In this document: piece by piece, positions 35,207 through 44,379 of the stretch | How the letters are laid out: each line of letters opens with the position of its first letter | Numbering within the stretch: the first letter of the stretch is position 1 | From: Cyclospora cayetanensis | Taxonomy: Eukaryota > Apicomplexa > Conoidasida > Eucoccidiorida > Eimeriidae | Reading direction: 5' to 3' | DNA: 64,000 nt | NCBI RefSeq assembly: GCF_002999335.1 | Contig: NW_020312225.1 | Span: 105,981 to 169,980, forward strand | Notes under the pieces: model-generated | The model's database searches: none | Seen by the model: the letters and a program-made list of their open reading frames with translations, nothing else | What the model was told of the DNA's origin: nothing | Position numbers and translations under genes: made by a program

Positions 35207-36688
35207 ATGGACTCGGAGGAAAGGAAACCAACTGAGAGCGAGTTGCTCGCAGAAAAGCTGCTACAAGGTTGGACGATGCTAGGAGATGTATGCCCTTCCG
35301 TAAGCGCATGCTAAGTCTCAGACGCGAAAATCGCATCTCCAAACGTGGCAGCTCGCAGAGTTGACAGTAGGCGTGGATTCTCTCTTAACAAAGCTCCCGC
35401 TGGCTTGTCTTTGTCGCTGATGCAGCTGTTGCATTGTACAGTGCTGCAGCAGCCAAGCGCCTCTGACGCTTCCAGTCTGCAATTGAATGCGGTCTGTGCT
35501 TGTGCAGTGCGGCCGAGTTCCCCTAATGCGGAGGAAAGAGGGAGGCGACTGGTGCGTTGCATGCAAGAGCTTCATGCCATCTGCTGCACCCTTGCAGCAG
35601 CAGCAACAACAACAGGAACAGACACAGCAGGAGCAGCAACATCAACATCAAGACGCTGTCGAAGATGCACAAGAGAGCAGCGACAGCGAAACATCTGGAG
35701 TCTGCACAGCGAGTAGGGAGGGAAAGGCAGCTTCTCTGAGGAGTGATTTTGAACGTGTTTTACATACAAAGCGTGGCATTCCCTGTGGCATCGGGGGTGT
35801 TAACACGTAGTTAGGCTCTTGGTGATGTTGCTGCTGCTACTGCTGCTGCTTCTGCTCCTGCTGTACACTGACGCTTTAAGGGCTATGCGATCTGTCTGTC
35901 TTTCGCGTTCCTCTTGATCCTTGAGGACTGCTGCTCCTCCAGCTTGCCAGTCCTTGCCACGCGCCTCGCAGAGGGAGCAGTGGCTTCTACAGCACGCCTG
36001 CATGCACAGCTGCCTGCTGCCACTGGCCTCTTTGCATGCGCACAGACGGTAAGGGTAGTCCTAGGAGTGCGTTGCCTCCTCTCCGCGTGGCGGCTGCATT
36101 CGGACTGCAGGCTTCCCCAGAGGAGAGGCTTGCGGCTTGCAGTGCTGCAATCCAAAGGGAAGGAGCAGCTGCAGCGGCAGCGCTCGAGCAGCAGCGAGCG
36201 CAGTTGCAGGCGCAGGTGCAGCAGCAGCAACAGCAGCAGCATGCAGAGAGCAGTACCCCCTCTACTTCTTCTGGCACGATGTCGGCGGTAAGGCGATGTT
36301 TGTTTGCGATAAAATTTTTCTAATACGGCAGATGGCTAAGCGTCGTAGGGCATGTGGCGGCCCCTGGTAAACGTAGGGGCGAAGCTCCCCCTTTTAAATT
36401 ATGATTTCTGCCTGCGAGAACTCTTGCCACATGTTTTTGGAGGTAGTGGAGTGCTGCTGCGTTCGCGCGATGCAGCCGTCTAAGGAGCTGATGCAATGGG
36501 GTGTGCAACTATCCAACAGATTCAACCCCCTCGCCGAGCAACAGCCTCAGGCATTTGCGCAGCGGCAGCAGCAGGTGCAGCTGCGAGGAGCAGCAGGGGA
36601 CTATAAAGACGCGACTTTACACCAGTCTAGGGAGCTCGTTTTCCTCAAGATCCAAAAGTGCGTTTCTACAACCCATTTCGCAGCTGCG

Positions 36689-36743
<55 letters not shown>

Positions 36744-37472
36744 GCCACCCTGCCATTGGTGCTGATGATTCTTGAGAGCAGCCAAAATCGTGATGGCCAG
36801 TCAGAGCTGATGTCAGCTCACCAGCAGCCTTAAAGACTTAGATATGTCTTCTTTCCCCTATTCTCCCTTCTCCCCCCCGTTGTAACTCCCTCCTTCCGCT
36901 GCTCTTTTGCATCGGGGTGGCATTGGCTAGCAATCTAGCTAGCACCTCCCTGTTGGGAGGTGCTAGCTAGATTGCTAGCCAATGCGGGGGTGGGGTCGCT
37001 GGGGTTCCTAGGTGTCTGTCGAGAATGGCAGGATGCGCTTCTCGGCATTTTGACTGTCTCTCTCTCTCTCTCTGTGTGTCTACGGGAAATGCGCTCATAG
37101 GTACAATGGAATGCTGCAAGAAAAGGCCAGCTCTGTTGAAAGGTAAGTGGGGACTGCCCGGCTGCCATCGGTGTTTTTCCAACGGCTCCCACTGCCCCCC
37201 TGCAGTCGTGGGTGGCTCAGTTGTAGATGGTCGTTTAGAGTGGTGGTGCTGGCTATGCCCTGCTTGATTTTCGCTTGGCTTGTCGGCCAAGTCAAGCGAA
37301 AATCAAGCTCTCATGGAACCCACCCCTACTAGCCTCAGATCGCCTCTCTCTTCCCCACGATGCAAGTGCACATGCGTGTTTGCGTCTGCTCTCCCGCAGG
37401 GAGCGTTTGGTGCTGGGGGCCCTTAAGGACTCCCTAGAGGTCTTGAGGCTTCTAGAGCCGCTAACCCCTTAA
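35207..37472 (+). CDS. ZNRD2/SSSCA1-type zinc-ribbon protein with extended coiled C-terminus
   Basis: Exon 1 (35207-35299) encodes ESELLAEKLLQGWTMLGDVC plus PS. It joins in phase 0 to exon 2 from 35508 (CGRVPLMRRKEGGDWCVACK), making CPSC...CVAC, the four-Cys zinc ribbon of the ZNRD2 (p27 autoantigen, UPF0148) family. Downstream exons are: about 35950-36048 (LATRLAEGAVASTARLHAQL), 36111-36287 (ASPEERLAACSAAIQ), 36443-36657 (MQPSKELMQWGVQLSNRF), 37101-37142 (YNGMLQEKASSVER) and 37400-37472 (ERLVLGALKDSLEVLRLLEP, then the stop). Phases agree at every junction from 36048 on. The exon 2 donor is ambiguous (GGGG|GTGTTA or AACAC|GTAGTT), so it is possible that two genes are merged here. The family is linked to anaphase/kinetochore and cohesion work in animals; a role here is unknown. 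Two introns hold long hairpins. Confidence 0.75.
36691..36737. repeat. (TA)n microsatellite
   Basis: About 23 uninterrupted TA units lie in the intron between the 36443-36657 and 37101-37142 exons of the ZNRD2-like gene. Confidence 0.95.
36921..36984. repeat. Perfect 30-bp inverted repeat, 4-nt loop
   Basis: The arms 36921-36950 and 36955-36984 are exact reverse complements around TGTT. The arm begins CATTGGCTAGCAATCTAGCT. It sits in an intron of the ZNRD2-like gene, 117 bp before the next exon. Confidence 0.95.
37262..37308. repeat. 21-bp inverted repeat, one mismatch, 5-nt loop
   Basis: The arms 37262-37282 (GCTTGATTTTCGCTTGGCTTG) and 37288-37308 pair except for one G/T position. It lies in the following intron of the ZNRD2-like gene, 278 bp after the 30-bp hairpin. 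Confidence 0.93.
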
Positions 37473-38309
37473 AGCGTGCTCCCTTTCAACAACCCGTTAA
37501 GATGCACTGCTTGCTGCTGTAAAGGTGCTGCTGCAGTGGGTTGTACGACACTATACAGCTGCGCTGCACAGGGCAGCAGCCCAACAGCGTGCGGCACACG
37601 ACGGGCTACCTGTGATACTGCAGCAGCTTGCGCCCCTCCCGCGTGCACGACGCATAGCTGGCTGCTGCTGCAAGTGCGGCTCCAACAATCGTTAGTGGAA
37701 AACCCATAGAACTCTCGCCGCTGCTAATGTTGTGCTTCGTAGCCTCTGCTTTAGCTGCCCTGGCTGGCTGTCATGCGCAGCACGTGCTTTCCTGCTGACA
37801 AACTACAGCCAGAAAAAAGCCAGGAGAGGGCGGCAGCAGGTTCCTGGTGGTTTCTGGGGGAACGCCCCAACCCAGGAAGTGCGGTATAAAGAGCAGCGAT
37901 CTTCATACTACAGAAAGGCCCCACGCCACAGCAGCTGCTAGCTTAGCTGCAATTGCGATCCCTGGTGCTGCTGCTTTACTTGCTGCTGTAGCAAAACCCC
38001 TGATGCTGCAACAGTAAGTACCTAACTGCACCAAGACATGAATGATGATGGCTGCGGTAAGCTGCGTAAGAGACTCAGTGCGGCAGCAAAGGAACAAGCA
38101 GCTTTAGCTGCCCCTGCTGCGTTGGGAAAGCCTGGAGTAGACCCTTCATGAGGGGCCTACTTGGATATCGCCACTGGCAGCCATTGATGCGTTTCGTTCC
38201 TGTGCGCGCTGCGGAGGGGTCACTGTGTGTGGCGTCCTCTCCCCAATCCCGCTCACCAAACGAGCAAGAGCACTACAAGCAAGCATGGGGAAAAAACAGT
38301 CACTGCTCT
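37473..38309. other. Convergent intergenic region
   Basis: This lies between the 3' ends of the ZNRD2-like gene and the minus-strand surface antigen gene. A plus-strand open stretch of about 60 codons at 37508-37694 (VLLQWVVRHYTAALHRAAAQ) has coding-like composition, but no start or splice partner was identified. Confidence 0.45.
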
Positions 38310-40212
38310 CTACAACGCAACAAAGGCCAGAGCCGCTGCCGCAGCGATGGCAGCGACTGCCGCAGCACGGGATCCCGAGGCCATTGTTGCAGCGTTGATC
38401 TTGTGATTTTGTGGGTTGCACATGGCAACAGCATTTTGGGAAGACAAGTCCACCTGATTGCGGCATGAGACGTACTGCACCTGAAGCCGAGTAGGCGCAC
38501 ACAAAGGAGCATTGAGCACGAAAAATAGCAGCGGTGCGTGAGTCCCCCTTTTCTATCCATCAGAGCGGCATCATATTTCGGGACAGAACCCCAGTAAAAA
38601 AAAAAAAGTCAGACAGCTTGAACCGGCTCTCTAAACACTACGCGCACGACCCCTGATGCCCTCTCAGGCCCTTCTGGGGAACAAACAACGGCGGTGTGCC
38701 TCTTCTCCGAGACACAGCGACAGATCTAGACCCTATCAGAGGCCTCCTTACCTGCTTGTTTACCCACTGGGTGTACTGCCCCTCATCACACACGCAAGCC
38801 CACGGATAGTCGGTATCCGAGGGGTACATAAAGTTAAAATAGGAGCCTTGGTTGCCTCCTTCAAAGTTTTCTGCATTTCCAGCACCAGCCCCTCCGAACA
38901 GGGTATCCCAGAAAGAGCCGATGCTGCTAACCTCGACCATGGAGGAGGAAGCGTCTGCCGACTGCTCCACTGCTGAGACCTCCCTGATGCTGCGGAGCTC
39001 ACCGCTGCTGCTGGAGGTAGAGTCTTCTGCGTTCGAGTCTGCCTCTCTTGCTGAGAACGTGCCAATCTTCGAATTCTCTGGGCACCATCACCACACAGAC
39101 AGAGGACGGCATCGTATTGAAAATGAAACACCCCCAGGATGCCCACAGAAATCGAAAGGACTTCAAACAAGCCCCCCTCCACCTATCCCGGCTGGCTCTC
39201 CAGAAGGCGTGCTCACAGCCTCCCCACCCTAGTTGTACAACTTTCGAGTGTCGCTGCGCATAGCACTGTTGCCAGATTTTGACGGACTGCTTTGCCTATA
39301 AAAGCCCCCATCCCCCTTCACGTGGCTGAATCTGCTACAATGTCCAAAGCGCCGCAGCACAGAGGCACATTCGCCCGCTGCAGTCGACGATGGCAGCTTG
39401 CTAGTTACCTCGAGCGGAAGCAGCCTCCTTCGCATGAGCCTTAGCCGTTTTGCACGCCTCCGCCTCTCCATCTGCTTGACAGATCTCAAGAGCGTCTTTT
39501 GCAGCTGTTGCTGCTAAAGCAGAGAGGTTCTTCTGCCGCTTCTCGTGCACGACCTTGGCGAGGGCTCCCTGGGAGGCTCCGCGCGCAAGCAGCACATCCA
39601 GCGGCTCCCAGTGCGTGCCCTGTACCTCAGAGAGAAGTTCATCCACCGAAATCACGTGCCTCTTCGGGGATAAACGCGGCTGCTGCTGGGCCTGCTGTTC
39701 AAGGGATACAGAAGTATCGACACCATCAATCAACGCACTGTACGGTGCCGTGTGGAGAAGAGTCACAGAAGTGGACCTTCCGCGAGAGGTTCCCGAATCG
39801 CTCTTACTAAGACAGGCCGACGGCGATGCTGCTGCAGCACACACACGCAAAGTGGAGTCAAAATGACGCCGCAGCTGTTGATGCCACGCTCACGCCAGCA
39901 GCTAGCCCATACGCCTATTTAGGCACGCAGGAGCGCTTCAGGTAGACAGACAGCTACGTGACGCGGGATAAAGCAATAAAGCTATGAGCAGAAAGCACTT
40001 GCAAGAAGAAGGAATGGAAGAAGCGGAGGAGCTTCAAGGCTCTCCAGCACCAATTCGTGCAGCTGTTCGTGCTCCTGTGTTGTCGATACAGCGTGGCAGA
40101 AACCCAACTTCATATAGCTGTCCTCACCTTCAAGCCATAATAAAATCAGCAAAAGGAACGGGAATGGCGTCTGCCGCACCAGCAGCAGACCCCTGTTTGC
40201 TGCTGAGGCCAT
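38310..40212 (-). CDS. Secreted, GPI-type surface protein; divergent SAG-like candidate
   Basis: Four exons (40212-40128, 39831-39409, 39050-38752, 38480-38310) join in phase to 325 residues. Exon 1 begins MASAANRGLLLVRQ and carries a hydrophobic core FPFLLLILLWLE, a signal peptide. The C-terminus ends in Ser-Gly followed by an uninterrupted Ala/Val/Ile/Leu tail to the stop, typical of a GPI-attachment signal. The segment FWDTLFGG...SYFNFMYPSD...WACVC followed by NAVAMCNPQN has the order and Cys spacing I associate with the C-terminal part of Eimeria SAG (TA4-type) antigens. The N-terminal half is not clearly alike, so the family call is tentative. The middle (residues about 170-215) is acidic and Ser-rich. 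The exon 2 acceptor is a NAGNAG site (GCAGCAG), allowing one Ala more or less. Confidence 0.75.
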
Positions 40213-40598
40213 TGCTCGAATCTAGAGAGACTCAGTAAGTATGCTAGAAGTCATTCTTGCTTATACTGCTGCTGATGCGGCCGCTGTGAATGATGAAATG
40301 AAGCTTTTCCGATCAATATAATGTGTCCTTTTGGGAATTGAGGAAGTATAACCGCCAGAACGCCCTGGGAGCTCTCGCGTCACCGCTTTTTCTGCTGCTG
40401 CTGCAGAAGGATGCTGCTCCTTATCAGGGCTGCAGCACTAGCAGCAGTGGTCTACAGCAACAAAAGAGGGAAACGCTGCGGCAAATTCCGGTGTTATGCA
40501 CTTACGAGGCTATTGCCACATTCCACAGAGTGAAGGGGAAGGCGTTCCCTTCCTTTCTTCTTGCACCTGCTGCCCTAATCGCACATCGAGCGGCCAGC
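40213..40598. other. Divergent intergenic region
   Basis: A 386-bp gap between the surface protein start (minus) and the dehydrogenase start (plus), probably with both promoters. An open plus frame runs through it (CTGCTGCTG near 40393) but is not needed by either gene. Confidence 0.5.
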
Positions 40599-43300
40599 AT
40601 GGCTTGTATTGAAGCAACCCCGGGCAAGGCTCGGATTGGTTAGTCAGCCAACTATCTTTTCGCCTGCCTATCTCTCCCTTGGGGTATATGTAAACCTCGG
40701 AGAGTAGATACACCCCGGGATGCAGATTCATCCTAGATGCGGTGGTCGCACTGTGCTACGCTCCACAGCGGTTGGGAGGGGGGAGACAGGCTTCGATCCT
40801 GTTCCTTTGCAAAACAGGAACTTGCATTGTAAGGCAAAAACAGTGAAGCCTGAGGCGCCAACTGGCTAGTGCCTCTGGGTGAGGGTGTGTGGTTTCAGGG
40901 TGGATCGGGACTGGCGTTATGGGTGTACGGATGTGCGAGAACCTACTCAAAAAGGGCTTTACCCTCAGTGTGCACACGTTAGACTCACACATGCGTTTCC
41001 CCCCCTGGCTGCTGCGGCGAAAGCCACCGCAACAGCACTAGGAACATTACCTGGCACGTGCCGCTGCAGGCCTAACTACTCAAAGGGAAACAGCAGCCGC
41101 AACAACACTGTGCGGGTGATGTGTGTCATACATGCCGCCTGGTGTGGTATTTTCTTGAATTCTCAGTCGTACACCAAGTAAGGCCGTCCCACTTCAACAA
41201 CTGGGGGCCTCCGTTGTTTCGACTGCACAGGAAGTAGCAGAAAGGAGCGACATACTGTGTCTCATGGTCGGAACGCCTGCAGACGTGAAGAAAGTTCTCT
41301 GTGAGTACAGCGCAAGTAGAGCAGAATCAGCGTCGGCTCTGCCGCTACCCTATGTCGCGTTGCCACTGTAATCAGTTCCAGCAGTCGTAGGAGCACTCTG
41401 AACCCCTTGGGATACGGGGTCGACGCAAGCAGAGGCTTCTCCACAACTCTCACATGCGCTGATAGGAACCGTTGTGGCCTTAAGGATCCAAGAGGTCTGT
41501 CTGGGGCTGCCGTCTTGTCTATGTGTGTGTATGTGTATGTTTGTGTATGAATGTGTGTTTGTGCACGCGGTGGTGTCCTTTTCGTTATCATCTCAGTTGG
41601 ACCGCAGGGGGCTGCTATAGGCCTCCGTTCGGGCTGCTGCCTGATAGATTTCACAACATCGGACCCTGCACTGGCAGAGGAGGTGTACGTACACCTGAAG
41701 TCGAAGGGTGTCCACGCACTGGATGCTCCTGTTAGTGGTGGTACGGAAATGCAGGGCCCCGCATGTCCCTCAGCATTGGCAATGCAGACCTGTTTTCAGG
41801 ATGCAGCCGAAGTACCACTGCGAAGGCTTTAAGCTAGTGTGTTTCATGAGAATTAAAGGTGCACGCTGTGTTCATGTTTGTTCGTTCAAGGAGACATCGG
41901 TGCAAGGGACGGGACCTTGACGGTTATGGCCGGGGGAGATCCGGAGGCTCTTGAAGCGGTTCGTCCACTGTTCAATGCTTTGGCAAAGACTGTCATGCAT
42001 GCAGGACCTGCAGGATCAGGCAAGGATGCCCAAGAAACCGTTTTGATGGCAAGGCTCTGAGGCTCTGTCATTAGGGCTGTTAGCAAGGACTTTGGGTGTG
42101 GAGTACGGGTCTACGATGAAAACTTTACGTGTATGCTCTGTATTTGATTTCATCATCTGCGCAGGCCAGAAGACGAAGCTCGCCAACCAAATCACACTGT
42201 GCACCAACCTCGTGGGATTGGCAGAGGGTATGAACTGCAAGCCTGGTGGCTTTGGGTTTGTAGCTTGCGGTCTGTGTGTGGGGTACTGTTACGGCAAGAG
42301 TCGAACTGCCCCATCTCCGAATCACGATGGCTTGTGCTGTTGATAGGCTGGCTAGCCGTTCGTTGTGTGATCTGCGCTTGCGGTTTGCTGGTGTGGGCCC
42401 ACTATTCGGAGCTCAGGCCTGCTCTATGCGGAGCGTGCTGGCTTAGATCTAGAAAAGACTCTCGCCGTCCTCATGGGGGGCGCTGCCACTAGCTGGTGAG
42501 CTCTCTGGCAATTGCATGCCTCCGCAGGAGCAGCAGCAGCACGACCAGCGGTTGCTGCTATGCACCTTCCTGCTCCTGCCCCGGTTTTGCTTCTGGGCAA
42601 ACAAGAAAAATTAAAGCATTACGTTCCTGTAGCAGCTGACAGCGCGCGTTCCGACTGCTCTGGCTAAGGGTGTGCAAAGCACTGCAATTCAGGTCTGTCG
42701 AGACGTATGGCCCACGGGTGCTAGCGGGCAACTTCAATCCGGGATTCGCCGTGGCTCATCTTCTCAAGGACCTCAGACTCGCTCTTGCAGAGGCAGCTAG
42801 AATCAAGCTCGCCCTCCCCGGTACCGCAAAATAGAGCCACTCTTTTAAATTCTACTGTGTCTCGTAGTCCTTATACAGTGGGAATGCAAAGTGCCGAAGC
42901 TGAAGCAAACACATCCCACAAGAGTCCAATGTTCATCCCTCTTTTCCACATGCCCCTACTCATGTGCTATGCAGTATAGTAATATCATGGGCTTTAGATG
43001 CGTTCGACCCTACAAAGGAGGCGGGAAACTGGTGTTTGTTGGTATTTTCTGGAGACCTCGAGAGGGCAGAGGACTTTACCGGCCCCACCTTCCTTGTTCC
43101 AGATATGCTGCCCCATGCTGCGTTCGTGTGCTGCGAGCTGCTGCGTTTTTGGTATAGGACTGAGCCTGGCGCTGCAGCTCTACGAGGCCCTTGAGGCCCA
43201 GGGGGGAGGGGTTCTTGGGGTGCACGCCCTGAAGTTGGCCCTACAGAGCCTTAACTCCGCAGACCAACGCATTACAGATGTGGCTGCTCAGACCCAATAA
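40599..43300 (+). CDS. 3-hydroxyisobutyrate dehydrogenase-family oxidoreductase
   Basis: Nine exons join in phase to exactly 312 residues: 40599-40638, 40899-40977, 41167-41300, 41597-41740, 41891-42019, 42165-42227, 42417-42495, 42693-42820, 43158-43300. The Rossmann signature is RIGWIGTGVMGVRMCENLL, then SVHTRTPSKA. The substrate-site motif is ALDAPVSGGDIGARDG. The catalytic region is AGPAGSGQKTKLANQ with Lys180, four residues after the last Gly, as in the family. The C-terminal all-alpha domain (LLYAERAGLDLEKTL, FNPGFAVAHLLKDLRLALAE) is complete. Members oxidise 3-hydroxyisobutyrate (valine breakdown) or reduce glyoxylate, succinic or tartronate semialdehyde; sequence alone does not choose. 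There is no clear mitochondrial presequence. The intron after 42019 starts with GC (CAG|GCAAGG), not GT. Confidence 0.96.
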
Positions 43301-44379
43301 TGGATAACGCTCCTTTTGGGAACGACTACTGCTCTAGTACCAGCATCAAGAGCTTTTACTGCTGGGATAGCCGTAGCCTTACAATGGTACTACTCTTTTT
43401 GCTACAGTTGCTTGGATTACCACCAGGGATAGCGGCACTTTACTTCGGGCCTTGGGTTGTTAAGGACGCCAGCTTGCATGGCTGGCATCCCCGAGACACC
43501 ATCATGTGTCGTTTCAGAAGCCCAATTAAGACTTTGTATGCACTGACCCCCTAGTTGCAGGGCACGTCCGGTGGGTAGTTGTGCCAACATAGGCTACCGT
43601 TAAAGGCCAGCAAACGTGTTCCTGAGGATGATAACTATACACCCCCCACCGCATTGAAGATCCTACCAGAACATGGAAAACTATGCAGTACGTTTTCCGG
43701 GGCAGGTAAAAGGGTGTAATATATTTAGAACTATCGCACATGCCAACCTATTTTGCTGCGCACATCGGATCTCGATCCACAAAAGTGTCGCAGGCACCTT
43801 GAAGGAGCTGTCCCGTGAGTTATTTCGGCTCTCCGACATTCTCGCAAACGGGGACACTTCTGCGTCTTTCGCTTATTTGTTCGTTCAGGGACGACTTGGC
43901 GTGTAGTTCGACTGCTGCCAGTTGGGATTTTTGTGCCTGGTGGCGCCACCAACGCAAGGGGGAGGCGGGGCGGGGAATCGCTGGCTGGGGCTGGATAAAT
44001 GAAGGTAGGACCCGCTTCGTAGATGCTTCTGGGTGTACTCGGTTTTGCCGTGTTCCTTACTGTGACTGCCGAGCTTAGGAATTCGTAGAGAAAAATTTAC
44101 TTCAGACTCAATGCACACACACTTGCCAAAAATCATTGAGTGTCTCCCGAAAGAGCTTCCTTATTTCTCTGCCTGCGCGCCCTACGGGATGCCATAAGGG
44201 GAGGGGGACACACACTGCGAGCGCTGCTGCATTCTCTAGGCTTCCCGAGTAATCATAGCTAGTTGCAAATAGCATATTGCCTAAGTGCACGAAATGTCCT
44301 TTCGTATCGAGCGAACAGCACTGTACAACAAACAAGGTGCACGAATGGCTAAATTAGTTGGCCAAATTTTCCGCTTTAT
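43301..44379. other. Intergenic, nothing recognised
   Basis: No credible exons were seen. The segment near 44190-44300 is loosely similar to 55630-55760, which flanks the second copy of the dispersed repeat, and may be a decayed element terminus. Confidence 0.4.
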
